44,075 bases of DNA from Pseudoxanthomonas mexicana. Lineage in GTDB: Bacteria; Pseudomonadota; Gammaproteobacteria; Xanthomonadales; Xanthomonadaceae. Where the stretch lies: NCBI RefSeq assembly GCF_001556105.1, contig NZ_LSIF01000031.1:1-44075 (forward strand), read 5' to 3'. The notes beneath the pieces are model-generated. The model was not told the origin of the DNA, ran no database searches, and saw only the letters and a list, made by a program, of their open reading frames with translations. Of this stretch, positions 8,458 to 16,638 are shown piece after piece. The stretch's first letter is position 1; every line of letters starts with the position of its first letter. Made by a program: the position numbers and the translations under genes.

Positions 8458-8734
8458 GGGGTCCCCTCCATGGCGCGAGGCCAGGCAGTGCGTGGACCGC
8501 ATGGATGGATGACGGCCGGCGTGTGGACGCTGCGACCGCCTGCACCGCTCCGCTGCGACTGCGCGAAGCCCCTGTCGGCAACGTGGTACTCCATCTCCCC
8601 CGAAGGAGATGCGTGGCCCGCGACCCTGCCGGGTCTTGTGGTGGTCGCCCCTGCAATGAGGAACACGGCCGCCGGCGAGCAAGCCGGCCAGCCGTTCGTC
8701 GTCATCGGTGCCGCAGGTGCATCCGTTCAGTCGT

Positions 8735-9088
8735 TCAATGCGTGCGCAGGGGCTCGATCTCGTGCTCATCCAGCCATCGCCATGCTTCGCGCAACAGCGT
8801 GCGCGTCACCGGCCAGTCCGGCCCGGCATCGCCGCGCAGCCGATCCCAGTGGTCTTCCAGCGCGAGTTCGGTATCGAGGTCGAGCTGGCCTGCATGGTCG
8901 GCATGCGAGGCCGCGGCGAAGGCGTAGGCGCGGCATGCGTCTTCCCAGGCGACGTCCGGGTGCAGGCGGCGACGGCGTCCGTAGTCGTAGGCCGTGAAGG
9001 CGACGAACGCATCGTCATTCAACGCGGCGAGGCGGGGCGGCGTCTGACGGAGGGTGTCGAGCTGGGCGCGATAGAGCTGTCGGTCCAT
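8735..9088 (-). CDS. Hypothetical protein, member C of a local three-gene family (distant)
   Basis: A 117-aa soluble protein of unknown function. Its C-terminal part, 'LDLDTELALEDHWDRLRG' followed by 'DWPVTRTLLREAWRWLDEH', can be aligned with the C-terminal halves of the two neighbouring minus-strand genes (x-LR-x-R, W-P, R-x-x-W-x-x-L). The N-terminal half, with 'DDAFVAFTAYDYGRRRR', is different. Homology to A and B is therefore an inference from a short stretch. GGAG lies 7 nt before the ATG at 9088, and the leader resembles that of the 8457 gene. It is divergent from mrfA, with about 175 bp between the start codons. Confidence 0.68.
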   Translation of the reverse strand: MDRQLYRAQLDTLRQTPPRLAALNDDAFVAFTAYDYGRRRRLHPDVAWEDACRAYAFAAASHADHAGQLDLDTELALEDHWDRLRGDAGPDWPVTRTLLREAWRWLDEHEIEPLRTH

Positions 9089-9264
9089 GGGGGGTCTCCA
9101 TTGTCACCGTGACGTGGTATCGCGCCACCCGTTACCCGTGGGTGAGAAATCCCTTCGTTGCCCGCTCACAAAGCTGAGAGGGCGATGGCCGATCAGCGCG
9201 CGGTCAGTCTCAGTGGTTGAGACGACGGCGACGTCAGATGGCAGTCCGTCGACGAGAGACCGCC

Positions 9265-11685
9265 ATGCCTGCCCAGACCGCCCTGATCCGTCGCCATGCC
9301 GACGAGGCCGCGCTGTTGCCCGCCACCACCGCCGATGGCCGTGCCCTGGCGGAACGTCTGTCGGGCAAGTATCGCGATCGCGTCACCGGCCAGTTCGTCA
9401 TTCCCGCACGCGAAGGACGCTACGAGGCGCTGCCCGACGACTTGCCGGCGGCACTGGCCGACGCATTGCGCCAGCGGGGCATCGAACGCCTGTATTCGCA
9501 TCAGGCCGATGCCTGGCGGCACGCGCAGGCGGGCGATCATCTGGCCGTGGTCACGCCGACCGCCTCCGGCAAATCGCTGTGCTACACGCTGCCGGTGGTG
9601 GCGTCGGCGTTGTCGAAGCGGGGCAAGGCGCTGTACCTGTTCCCGACCAAGGCACTGGCGCAGGACCAGGTGGCGGAACTGCTGGACCTGAGCAAGGCCG
9701 GCGACCTGGGCCTGAAGGCGTTCACCTTCGACGGCGATACGCCGGGCGATGCGCGGCAGGCGATCCGCCTGCACGGCGACATCGTGGTCAGCAATCCGGA
9801 CATGCTGCACCAGGCCATCCTGCCGCACCACACCAAGTGGGCGCAGTTCTTCGAGAACCTGCGCTACGTGGTGATCGACGAAGTGCATACCTATCGCGGC
9901 GTGTTCGGCAGCCACGTGGCCAACGTGCTGCGCCGGCTCAGGCGGGTGTGCGCGTTCTACGGTGCCACGCCGCAGTTCATCGTCTGCTCGGCCACCATCG
10001 GCAATCCGCAGGCGCATGCGGAAGCGCTGCTGGAACTGCCGGTGCACGCGATCACCGAGTCCGGCGCGCCGAGCGGCGAGAAGCACGTGCTGCTGTGGAA
10101 CCCGCCCGTGGTCAATCCCGACCTGGGCCTGCGCGCGTCGGCGCGTTCGCAGAGCAACCGCATCGCGCGGCTGGCGATCAAGGCCGGGCTGAAGACGCTG
10201 GTGTTCGCGCAATCGCGCACGATGGTCGAAGTGCTGACCAAGTACCTGAAGGACGTGTTCGACAGCGATCCGCGGTTGCCGGCGCGCATCCGTGCCTACC
10301 GCGGCGGCTACCTGCCCACCGAACGGCGCGAGGCGGAGCGCGCGATGCGCGACGGGCGCGTGGACGGGATCATCTCCACGTCCGCGCTGGAACTCGGCGT
10401 CGACATCGGCAGCCTGGATGCGGTGGTGTTGAACGGCTATCCCGGTTCCATCGCGGCGACGTGGCAGCGCTTCGGCCGGGCAGGGCGCCGGCAGCAGGCC
10501 TCGCTGGGCATCCTCGTCGCCAGTTCGCAGCCGCTGGACCAGTACGTGGTGCGGCATCCGGAGTTCTTCGCCGACAGTCCGCCGGAACATGCACGCACCG
10601 CGCCGGACCAGCCGATGATCCTGCTCGACCACGTGCGCTGCGCCGCGTTCGAGCTGCCGTTCCTCGCCGGCGAGCCGTTCGGTCCGGTCGATCCTTCGCC
10701 GTTCCTGCAACTGCTGGACGAGGACAGCGTGGTCCATCGCGAAGGCGACCGCTACGAGTGGATCGCCGACAGCTTCCCGGCCAATGCGGTCAGCCTGCGC
10801 TCGGTGGCCGACGGCAACTTCGTCGTGGTCGACCGCACCGATGGCCGCCAGGAGATCATCGCCGAAGTGGATTTCAGCGCCGCACCGCTGACGCTGTACG
10901 AGGGCGCCATCCACATGATCCAGTCCACGCCGTACCAGGTGGAGCGGCTGGACTGGGAAGGCCGCAAGGCCTACGTCACCCGCACGCACGTGGACTACTA
11001 CACCGATGCGATCGACTACACCAAGCTGAAGGTGCTGGAGCGCTTCGACGGCAGCATCGCCGGGCAGGGCACCTGCCACCACGGCGAAGTGCACGTGGTG
11101 CGGCGCGTGGCCGGCTACAAGAAGATCCGCTACTACACGCACGAGAACATCGGCTACGGCCCGGTGAACCTGCCCGACCAGGAGATGCACACCACCAGCC
11201 TGTGGTGGCAGCTGCCGCCGGCGTTGCTGGAATCGGCATTCCAATCGCGGCAGGACGCGCTGGATGGGTTCCTCGGTGCCGCGTACGCGCTGCACATCGC
11301 CGCCACGGTCGCGGTGATGGCCGAAGGCCGCGACCTGCAGAAGGCGGTCGGCGATGGCGACGGCGCATGGTTCGCGCTGCCGGATACGCAGGGGCGTGGC
11401 CAGTTGCGCGGTAGCGAGAGCCAGGTGCTGTCGCCGGTGTCGGGCGAGCGCTTCGTGCCCACGGCCTATCTCTACGACAACTACCCCGGCGGCATCGGCC
11501 TGAGCGAGCCGCTGTGGCGGCGCCAGCGCGAACTGGTGCAGCGTGCGGTGCGTCTGGTGTCTTCGTGCGACTGCCGGGGCGGATGTCCGGCCTGCGTCGG
11601 TCCGGTGCTGGCGAGCGATGAAGGCGCCGAGACGTCTCCGCGCGCGCTGGCCGCACGCGTGCTGCAGCTGCTGGATGTCGCATGA
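9265..11685 (+). CDS. mrfA: DEAD/DEAH-box helicase with zinc-binding MZB domain (MrfA/YprA, Hrq1-like)
   Basis: ATP-dependent helicase of 806 aa, homologous to Bacillus subtilis MrfA and fungal Hrq1. MrfA acts with MrfB in a UvrABC-independent excision pathway for mitomycin C adducts. Walker A is 'VTPTASGKSLCYTLP' (K103), motif II is DEVH at 205-208, and helicase motifs IV-VI include 'STSALELGVDIGSLDAVVLN' and 'TWQRFGRAGRRQQ'. The C-terminal DUF1998/MZB domain ends in a four-cysteine cluster C768-x-C770-x2-C773-x2-C776 within 'SSCDCRGGCPACVGPV', as expected for zinc binding. The ATG at 9265 (GAGAG upstream) is preferred over an arginine-rich extension from 9217. Its stop overlaps mrfB by ATGA. 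Confidence 0.93.
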   Translation: MPAQTALIRRHADEAALLPATTADGRALAERLSGKYRDRVTGQFVIPAREGRYEALPDDLPAALADALRQRGIERLYSHQADAWRHAQAGDHLAVVTPTASGKSLCYTLPVVASALSKRGKALYLFPTKALAQDQVAELLDLSKAGDLGLKAFTFDGDTPGDARQAIRLHGDIVVSNPDMLHQAILPHHTKWAQFFENLRYVVIDEVHTYRGVFGSHVANVLRRLRRVCAFYGATPQFIVCSATIGNPQAHAEALLELPVHAITESGAPSGEKHVLLWNPPVVNPDLGLRASARSQSNRIARLAIKAGLKTLVFAQSRTMVEVLTKYLKDVFDSDPRLPARIRAYRGGYLPTERREAERAMRDGRVDGIISTSALELGVDIGSLDAVVLNGYPGSIAATWQRFGRAGRRQQASLGILVASSQPLDQYVVRHPEFFADSPPEHARTAPDQPMILLDHVRCAAFELPFLAGEPFGPVDPSPFLQLLDEDSVVHREGDRYEWIADSFPANAVSLRSVADGNFVVVDRTDGRQEIIAEVDFSAAPLTLYEGAIHMIQSTPYQVERLDWEGRKAYVTRTHVDYYTDAIDYTKLKVLERFDGSIAGQGTCHHGEVHVVRRVAGYKKIRYYTHENIGYGPVNLPDQEMHTTSLWWQLPPALLESAFQSRQDALDGFLGAAYALHIAATVAVMAEGRDLQKAVGDGDGAWFALPDTQGRGQLRGSESQVLSPVSGERFVPTAYLYDNYPGGIGLSEPLWRRQRELVQRAVRLVSSCDCRGGCPACVGPVLASDEGAETSPRALAARVLQLLDVA

Positions 11686-12566
11686 GCGTCAGCCTGGAGA
11701 AACTGCAGCGGCTGCGACGCCAGGCCGGGCACGAGGGGGCTGTGTCGTCGCCCGCCCGGTTGCCGCCGGTGCACGATCCCTTGCCGGCGCTGCGGCGCAT
11801 GCTGGGAATCCGCGAACGGGCGCAGGCATCGAGGGTCGTGCGCGCATGCGACCGTGCGCTGCCGGGCGACGAGATCGCGCCGGGCCTGCTGCGGCTGGAA
11901 GAGATCCTGCCGTTCGCTGCGGTGGCCCCGCACATCGACGGTACGTTCGCGCGGACGGGCATGCTGCCCACGGCGAACATGCTGTTCTTCGACACCGAGA
12001 CCACCGGCCTGTCCGGTGGCACCGGCACGCGCGCCTTCATGGTGGGTGCGTTGGATTTCGTGCCCGGGGGATTGCGCGTGCGCCAGTTGCTGATCACGCA
12101 CCTGTCGGCGGAGCCGGCGATGCTGCGCGAATTCTCGCGCTGGCTGGCGGAGGACACGCGCCTGGTCAGCTACAACGGACGCTGCTACGACGCGCCGCTG
12201 CTGGCCGCGCGCTACCGGCTGGCGCGGCAGGGTACGCCGCTGGCCGGTCTCGAGCATCTCGACCTGCTGTTCCCGGCGCGCCGGCGCTACCGCGGCGTGT
12301 GGGAGAACTGCCGGCTGGCGACCATCGAGTACCGCGCGCTCGGCATCGTGCGCGAGGACGACCTGCCGGGATCGGAAGCGCCCGGCGCGTGGCTGCAGTA
12401 CCTGCGCGGCGGCGATGCCGGGCTGCTGCGGCGCGTGCTGCAGCACAACTTCCAGGACGTGGTGACGCTGGCGCACCTGCTGCTGCACCTGTCAGGCAGT
12501 GCGCCATCGCACGGATCCGGCGCCGATGCCGCACGCTGTCGGGAAACTTCCGACAGCGGAGTGTGA
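11682..12566 (+). CDS. mrfB: RNase H-like DEDD exonuclease (MrfB/YprB)
   Basis: A 294-aa protein with a DnaQ-type exonuclease core. Exo I is 'MLFFDTETTGLSGGTGTRAF' (D104, E106), Exo II is 'LVSYNGRCYDAPLLAARYRL', and Exo III is 'LQHNFQDVVTLAHLLLHL'. Together they supply the DEDD metal ligands. This is the architecture of B. subtilis MrfB, the nuclease partner of MrfA, and the 4-nt overlap with mrfA makes a co-translated helicase/exonuclease pair likely. Exo III here has HxxxD spacing rather than the DEDDh HxxxxD. The last 30 nt contain an inverted repeat. Confidence 0.9.
   Translation: MSVSLEKLQRLRRQAGHEGAVSSPARLPPVHDPLPALRRMLGIRERAQASRVVRACDRALPGDEIAPGLLRLEEILPFAAVAPHIDGTFARTGMLPTANMLFFDTETTGLSGGTGTRAFMVGALDFVPGGLRVRQLLITHLSAEPAMLREFSRWLAEDTRLVSYNGRCYDAPLLAARYRLARQGTPLAGLEHLDLLFPARRRYRGVWENCRLATIEYRALGIVREDDLPGSEAPGAWLQYLRGGDAGLLRRVLQHNFQDVVTLAHLLLHLSGSAPSHGSGADAARCRETSDSGV
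12534..12558 (+). other. 9-bp inverted repeat at the 3' end of mrfB
   Basis: Arms 12534-12542 and 12550-12558 are perfectly complementary with a 7-nt loop. They lie inside the last codons of mrfB, ending 8 nt before its stop. No T-run follows. It may weaken read-through from mrfAB into the HDOD gene or shape its 5' leader. Confidence 0.4.
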
Positions 12567-12705
12567 AGCGCTGCGCATTCCCCGCATCGTGTCTCAAGAA
12601 TGTGCCGTCGCGGCCGACACCCTTGCTAGATTTCATTCAGTCCGTGCCTCCGCAACCAGGGAGGCGCGCGTTGGAACTTGCACGAACGATCCAAGGGGAA
12701 GTGCT

Positions 12706-13827
12706 TTGCGCATTCTGTATGTTGGCGACACCGCCTGCCTGCCCGCCGACCTGGCCGACTACATCGGCGACATGGGGGATGCATGGACCGTCGAATCGGT
12801 GGCCGATGGCAAGTCGGCGATGTTCGCGGTGGCCAATGGGCCGGTCGACGTGGTGATGGTGGGGCCGGCGGTGTCCGACCTGCCGCCGGCTACGTTGCTG
12901 GGACAGATCCGCACGCTGCGCCCGGAAACCATCCGCATCGCCTTGCTGGAAGGCAGCACCGACAGCATGGCCGCCCCGATCAAGCTGATCGGCGTGGCGC
13001 ACCGCTTCCTGCCGTTGCCGCTGTCGTCGGAAACGGTGCTGGAATCGATCCACAGTCTGGAAGAGCTGCGCGACCTGCTGGACAGCCCGCGCCTGCGTCG
13101 CGCCATCGGCCGCGTCGAACACCTGCCGTCGCCGCCGCACCTCTATTTCGCGCTGACCCGCGCGCTGGAAGAGGACGAAGGCACGGCGAACGATATCGCC
13201 ACGCTGGTCGCCGGCGATCCGGCCATCGCCGCCAAGGTACTGCAGCTGTGCAACTCGGCCTATTTCTCCAATGGCCGTTCGATCACCGACATGCGGGCCG
13301 CGGTGACGCGGCTGGGACTGGGCACGCTGCGCGACCTCGTGCTGGCCAGCGAAGTGTTCTCGATGAAGACCGCGTCCAGCATCGACCGCGGCGCGCTGCA
13401 GCAACGTGCATTGCTGGCCTCGCGCCTGGCGGCGAAGATCCTGCCGCGCACCAGTTCCGAACTGGGTGCCACCGCTGCGCTGCTGGCCGACATCGGCCTG
13501 CTGCTGCCCGGCGTGCGCGACGAGCGCGACATGCCGGCGGCCGAGGACGACGACCGTCCTGGCCACACCGAGGCCGGCGCCTACCTGCTGGGCCTGTGGG
13601 GCCTGCCGATGCCGATCGTCGAAGCGGTGGCGTTCCACCGCCAGCCGCAGCGTTCCAGCCTGCGCAGCTTCTGGGTGCCGGGTGCCGTGCACGTGGCCGG
13701 CGCGCTGGCCAGCAACGAGCCGGTGGACGAGGGCTACCTGAAGTCGCTGGGCGTGCTGGACCAGTTGCCCAGCTGGCGGCAGATGGCCGAAACCATGGTC
13801 GAGCGCGCCGAAGAACAGGCGGCCTGA
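12706..13827 (+). CDS. Pseudo-receiver/HDOD domain signalling protein
   Basis: A 373-aa cytoplasmic protein. The N-terminal 120 residues are receiver-like ('LRILYVGDTACLPADLAD'), but the acidic pocket and phosphoacceptor are missing (the 'VVMVGPAVSDLPPATLLG' region has V-G-P where D is expected), so it is probably not phosphorylated. An HDOD domain follows at about 135-330 ('HLPSPPHLYFALTRALE', 'VAGDPAIAAKVLQLCNSAYF', 'ITDMRAAVTRLGLGTLRDLV', 'LLADIGLLLPG', 'GAYLLGLWGLPMPIVEAVAF'). HDOD proteins are non-catalytic HD-fold signalling modules. The start is TTG at 12706, because AGGGGAA lies 5-6 nt upstream. Longer in-frame starts would overlap mrfB and add sequence with no domain. Confidence 0.85.
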   Translation: MRILYVGDTACLPADLADYIGDMGDAWTVESVADGKSAMFAVANGPVDVVMVGPAVSDLPPATLLGQIRTLRPETIRIALLEGSTDSMAAPIKLIGVAHRFLPLPLSSETVLESIHSLEELRDLLDSPRLRRAIGRVEHLPSPPHLYFALTRALEEDEGTANDIATLVAGDPAIAAKVLQLCNSAYFSNGRSITDMRAAVTRLGLGTLRDLVLASEVFSMKTASSIDRGALQQRALLASRLAAKILPRTSSELGATAALLADIGLLLPGVRDERDMPAAEDDDRPGHTEAGAYLLGLWGLPMPIVEAVAFHRQPQRSSLRSFWVPGAVHVAGALASNEPVDEGYLKSLGVLDQLPSWRQMAETMVERAEEQAA

Positions 13828-13894
13828 TCGTGCCATCGGCGGGGTGTCGCTAACCGATCGGCGGCGCCCTCGCCAGTCTCGCCTTGTGCGACCG

Positions 13895-13918
13895 ATGGGT
13901 GTACAAATGTACACCCAT
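13895..13918 (+). promoter_or_regulatory. Perfect dyad overlapping the lexA2 start codon, likely LexA2 operator
   Basis: Eleven-bp arms (13895-13905 / 13908-13918) around a 2-bp AA centre give a core of GTGTACAAATGTACAC. The right arm contains the first two bases of the lexA2 ATG (13917). The symmetry and position suit autorepression by the downstream LexA-family protein. The dyad occupies the site where a ribosome-binding site would lie, so the transcript may start at or near the ATG. TACAAAT at 13902-13908 could serve as a -10, which would make the mRNA leaderless. That part is inference. Confidence 0.7.
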
Positions 13919-14522
13919 GGATCCTGTCGACCTGCCTCCCCAACGTGCCGCCGTCCTGGCCTTCCTGCGCCGGGAACTGGCGGCCGGGCGCGCGCCCAGC
14001 CTGGCGGACATCGCCGACGCCTTCGGTTTCGCTTCGCGCAATGCCGCGCAGAAGCACGTGCAGGCGCTGGTCGCCGACGGCCTGCTGGAGCAGGCGCCGG
14101 GGCAGAAGCGCGGGCTGCGCCTGCCCGGTGGCATGGCCGACCTGCTGCCGCTGCCGGTACTGGGACGTGTCGCCGCCGGTCAGCCGATCGGTGCCGACAT
14201 CGGCCTGGACGAACAGCTGTGGCTGGACCGCCGGCTGTTCTCGCCACAGCCGGATTACCTGCTGAAGGTGCAAGGCGATTCGATGATCGACGACGGCATC
14301 GTCGACGGTGATCTGGTCGGCGTGCATCGCACGCCGGACGCACGCGATGGGCAGACCGTGGTGGCGCGCATCGACGGCGAGCTCACCATCAAGCGGCTGC
14401 AGCGCGAACGTCGCCGCATCCGTCTGCTGCCGCGCAATCCGGCGCATGCGCCCATCGAGGTCGCGCCGGGACAGGACTTCGCCATCGAAGGCGTCTACTG
14501 CGGCCTGGTGCGGCGCGGCTGA
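13917..14522 (+). CDS. lexA: LexA-family SOS repressor heading the mutagenesis cassette (LexA2 type)
   Basis: Transcriptional repressor of 201 aa, self-cleaved when RecA* is present. The N-terminal winged helix is 'PPQRAAVLAFLRRELAAG', 'SLADIADAFGFASRNAAQKH', 'VQALVADGLLEQAPGQKRG'. The scissile Ala-Gly is A87-G88 in 'LGRVAAGQPIG'. The catalytic serine is S122 in 'VQGDSMIDDGIVDGDLV' and the lysine is K159 in 'RIDGELTIKRL'. The ATG at 13917 is chosen because the DNA-binding domain begins within 7 residues; an upstream ATG at 13884 would place the operator inside the gene. It is one nucleotide from imuA, as in the lexA2-imuA-imuB-dnaE2 cassettes of Xanthomonads and Pseudomonads. A separate genomic lexA1 is expected but not seen here. 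Confidence 0.92.
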   Translation: MDPVDLPPQRAAVLAFLRRELAAGRAPSLADIADAFGFASRNAAQKHVQALVADGLLEQAPGQKRGLRLPGGMADLLPLPVLGRVAAGQPIGADIGLDEQLWLDRRLFSPQPDYLLKVQGDSMIDDGIVDGDLVGVHRTPDARDGQTVVARIDGELTIKRLQRERRRIRLLPRNPAHAPIEVAPGQDFAIEGVYCGLVRRG

Positions 14523-14523
14523 C

Positions 14524-15210
14524 ATGGGCGCCGTTGTCGCCCTCGACACGTTGCTGGCGGCGCGCACGCTGTGGCATGCCGGCCGCAGTGCGGCCATTGC
14601 CGCCGACGGCGAACCCACCGGCCACACTGCGCTCGATGCGCTGCTGCCGCAGGGCGGCTGGCCACGACGCTCCCTGACCGAACTGCTGCTGCCCGCCGAT
14701 GGCGTGGGCGAGTTGGCGCTGCTGCTGCCCACGTTGGCGCGGATGACGCAGGCCGGCAGTACGGTGGCGGTGATCGCACCGCCCTACATTCCGTATGCAC
14801 CGGCGTGGCAGGCCGCCGGCGTGGACCTGGCGTTGCTGGAAATCGTCGACGCGGCACCACGCGATGCGCTGTGGGCGTTCGAGCAATGCCTGCGCAGCGG
14901 CGCCTGTGCCGCCGTGCTCGGCTGGCCGGTGCAGGCCGACGGGCCTGCACTGCGCCGCCTGCAGGTGGCGGCCGACAGCGGCGAATGCCTGGGTTTCGCA
15001 CTGCGCGACCGTCGCCATGCCGCCAATCCCTCGGCCGCCGCGTTGCGACTGGAAGCCGTCAACGATGCGCAGGGCGGCAGTACCTGGCAGGTGCGTAAAT
15101 GCCGCGGTGGGCCGGCGCCTGCGCAATCCTTCGCGCCAGGGTCTGTTGACGCGATTGGAAACGGCAACGTGACTTGTCCCAATCGCGTCAACAGACCCTC
15201 GGCGCATTGA
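14524..15210 (+). CDS. imuA: ImuA, RecA/SulA-like mutasome accessory protein
   Basis: A 228-aa protein of the ImuA/SulA-like family, required with ImuB and DnaE2 for damage-induced mutagenesis. Family features are 'HTALDALLPQGGWPRRSLTE', 'GVGELALLLPTLARM', 'VAVIAPPYIPYAPAW' and 'GLDLALL'-type 'VDLALLEIVDA'. The ATG at 14524 follows the lexA2 stop by one base; an open frame upstream from 14308 is only read-through of lexA2 in another frame. After about residue 204 the protein changes to 'GSVDAIGNGNVTCPNRV', which is encoded by a 21-bp inverted repeat. The native C-terminus therefore seems to have been replaced by repeat-derived sequence. Confidence 0.88.
   Translation: MGAVVALDTLLAARTLWHAGRSAAIAADGEPTGHTALDALLPQGGWPRRSLTELLLPADGVGELALLLPTLARMTQAGSTVAVIAPPYIPYAPAWQAAGVDLALLEIVDAAPRDALWAFEQCLRSGACAAVLGWPVQADGPALRRLQVAADSGECLGFALRDRRHAANPSAAALRLEAVNDAQGGSTWQVRKCRGGPAPAQSFAPGSVDAIGNGNVTCPNRVNRPSAH
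15138..15199 (+). repeat. 21-bp perfect inverted repeat in the 3' end of imuA
   Basis: Arms 15138-15158 and 15179-15199 are exactly complementary, with a 20-nt loop. The repeat lies entirely inside the imuA reading frame and ends 11 nt before the stop. I see no other copy in this window. It resembles a MITE-like or REP-like insertion, though no target-site duplication is evident. In mRNA it would form a very stable stem just upstream of imuB. Confidence 0.8.
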
Positions 15211-15219
15211 GGCCCGCCG

Positions 15220-16638
15220 ATGCTCTGGGCCTGTGTACTGCTGCCGCAGCTGGCGCTGGACGCCGTCCTCCGGCGTTTGCCTGATCCCGACGCGCCGCTG
15301 GCGCTGGTCGGTGGCTCTGCACAACTGCGTACGCTGCATGCGGTGAATGCAGCCGCTGCACAGTCGGGCTTGCGCGGCGGCATGCGGCTGACCGCCGCGC
15401 ATGCGTTGCTGCCGGAGTTCGCGATGGTCGACTACGACCCGCAGGCCGAAGCGCGATCGCACCGATTCCTTGCGTCATGGGCGTACCGGCACAGCTCATT
15501 GGTCAGTGCGCAGTGGCCGGGTTGCCTGGTGCTGGAAGTGCGCGCCAGCTTCCGCCTGCTGGGGCCGTGGCCGCGCATCGAGGCGCGCTTGCGCGAGGAG
15601 CTCGGCGCACTCGGTTTCCAGCACCGCATCGCCTTGGCGCCGACGCCGCGCGCGGCGCACGTGTTCGCCGGCCTGCGCGATGGGCTGGCGGTGATGCAGC
15701 CGGCGGCGATGGCGGAACTGCTGGATCGCGTGCCGGTGCGGCGTGCGCGATTGCCGGACGACAACGGCGAGCGCCTGCATCGCATGGGCATCCGCGACCT
15801 GCGCACGCTGCGCGCATTGCCGCGCGACAGCCTGCGCCGCCGTTTCGGCCTGCCGGTGCTGGAACACCTGGACCGGCTGTACGGGCCGGCCGACGATCCG
15901 CTGGCGTACTACGCGCCGCCGGACCATTTCGACGCACGCATCGAACTCGGCTACGAGGTCGAAAGCCACATGGCGCTGCTGTTCCCGCTGCGCCGGTTGA
16001 TCGGTGACCTGTGCACCTATCTGTCCATCCGCGACGGCGGCGTGCAGCGCTTCGTGCTGCGGCTGGAACATGAGGAAGGGCACACGGACGTGGAGGTCGG
16101 CCTGCTCGCGGCCGAGCGCGAACCGGCGATGCTGTTCGAGCTCACCCGCAACCGGCTGGAGCGCGTGCAGATCGAGCATCCGGTGGTCGGCGTGCGGCTG
16201 CTGGCGCGCGAGCTGCCGCCGTTCGTGCCGGCGGCGCGCGACCTGTTCGATACGCGTCCGCAGCAGCAGCTGCCATGGCCGCAACTGCGCGAACGCCTGC
16301 GTGCGCGTCTGGGCGACGATGCCGTGCATCGCGTGGCGCCGGCGGGTGATCCGCGTCCCGAACGCGCCTGGCGGCGTGTGCAGGGCGACGGTGCGCACAT
16401 CACGCCGGCACCGGTACGACCACCACGGCCCGCCTGGCTGTTGCCGCAGCCGATCCCGCTGCGCGATCCGCATCCGCGCATCGTGTCCGGCCCGGAACGG
16501 CTGGAAAGCGGCTGGTGGGATGGCGAGGATGCGCGCCGCGATTACTACGTGCTGGAAACCTCGCAGGGCCAGCGTGCCTGGGTATTCGCGCCGCCGGGCG
16601 AGCAGGGCGGCTGGATGCTGCACGGGTGGTTCGCGTGA
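15220..16638 (+). CDS. imuB: ImuB, catalytically inactive Y-family polymerase homologue
   Basis: A 472-aa mutasome hub protein. It aligns with DinB-type polymerases ('[20 protein letters not shown]', '[20 protein letters not shown]', '[20 protein letters not shown]'), but the acidic catalytic residues are gone. The N-terminus is '[17 protein letters not shown]' instead of a D-x-D-x-F-x-S start, and '[12 protein letters not shown]' replaces the S-x-D-E motif, as is normal for ImuB. 'QQQLPWPQL' (residues 348-356) is a plausible beta-clamp-binding motif. The C-terminal region ('[19 protein letters not shown]', 'WMLHGWFA') is typical of ImuB. GAGG precedes the ATG by 8 nt. Its stop overlaps the dnaE2 GTG by 4 nt. 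Confidence 0.92.
   Translation: MLWACVLLPQLALDAVLRRLPDPDAPLALVGGSAQLRTLHAVNAAAAQSGLRGGMRLTAAHALLPEFAMVDYDPQAEARSHRFLASWAYRHSSLVSAQWPGCLVLEVRASFRLLGPWPRIEARLREELGALGFQHRIALAPTPRAAHVFAGLRDGLAVMQPAAMAELLDRVPVRRARLPDDNGERLHRMGIRDLRTLRALPRDSLRRRFGLPVLEHLDRLYGPADDPLAYYAPPDHFDARIELGYEVESHMALLFPLRRLIGDLCTYLSIRDGGVQRFVLRLEHEEGHTDVEVGLLAAEREPAMLFELTRNRLERVQIEHPVVGVRLLARELPPFVPAARDLFDTRPQQQLPWPQLRERLRARLGDDAVHRVAPAGDPRPERAWRRVQGDGAHITPAPVRPPRPAWLLPQPIPLRDPHPRIVSGPERLESGWWDGEDARRDYYVLETSQGQRAWVFAPPGEQGGWMLHGWFA

Noticed and set aside
8038..8997. Plus-strand open frame of 319 codons over the small-gene region
   Set aside because: Antisense to three minus-strand genes supported by ribosome-binding sites and mutual similarity.
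9193..11295. Minus-strand open frame of 700 codons opposite mrfA
   Set aside because: Antisense to a well-supported helicase gene; no domain.
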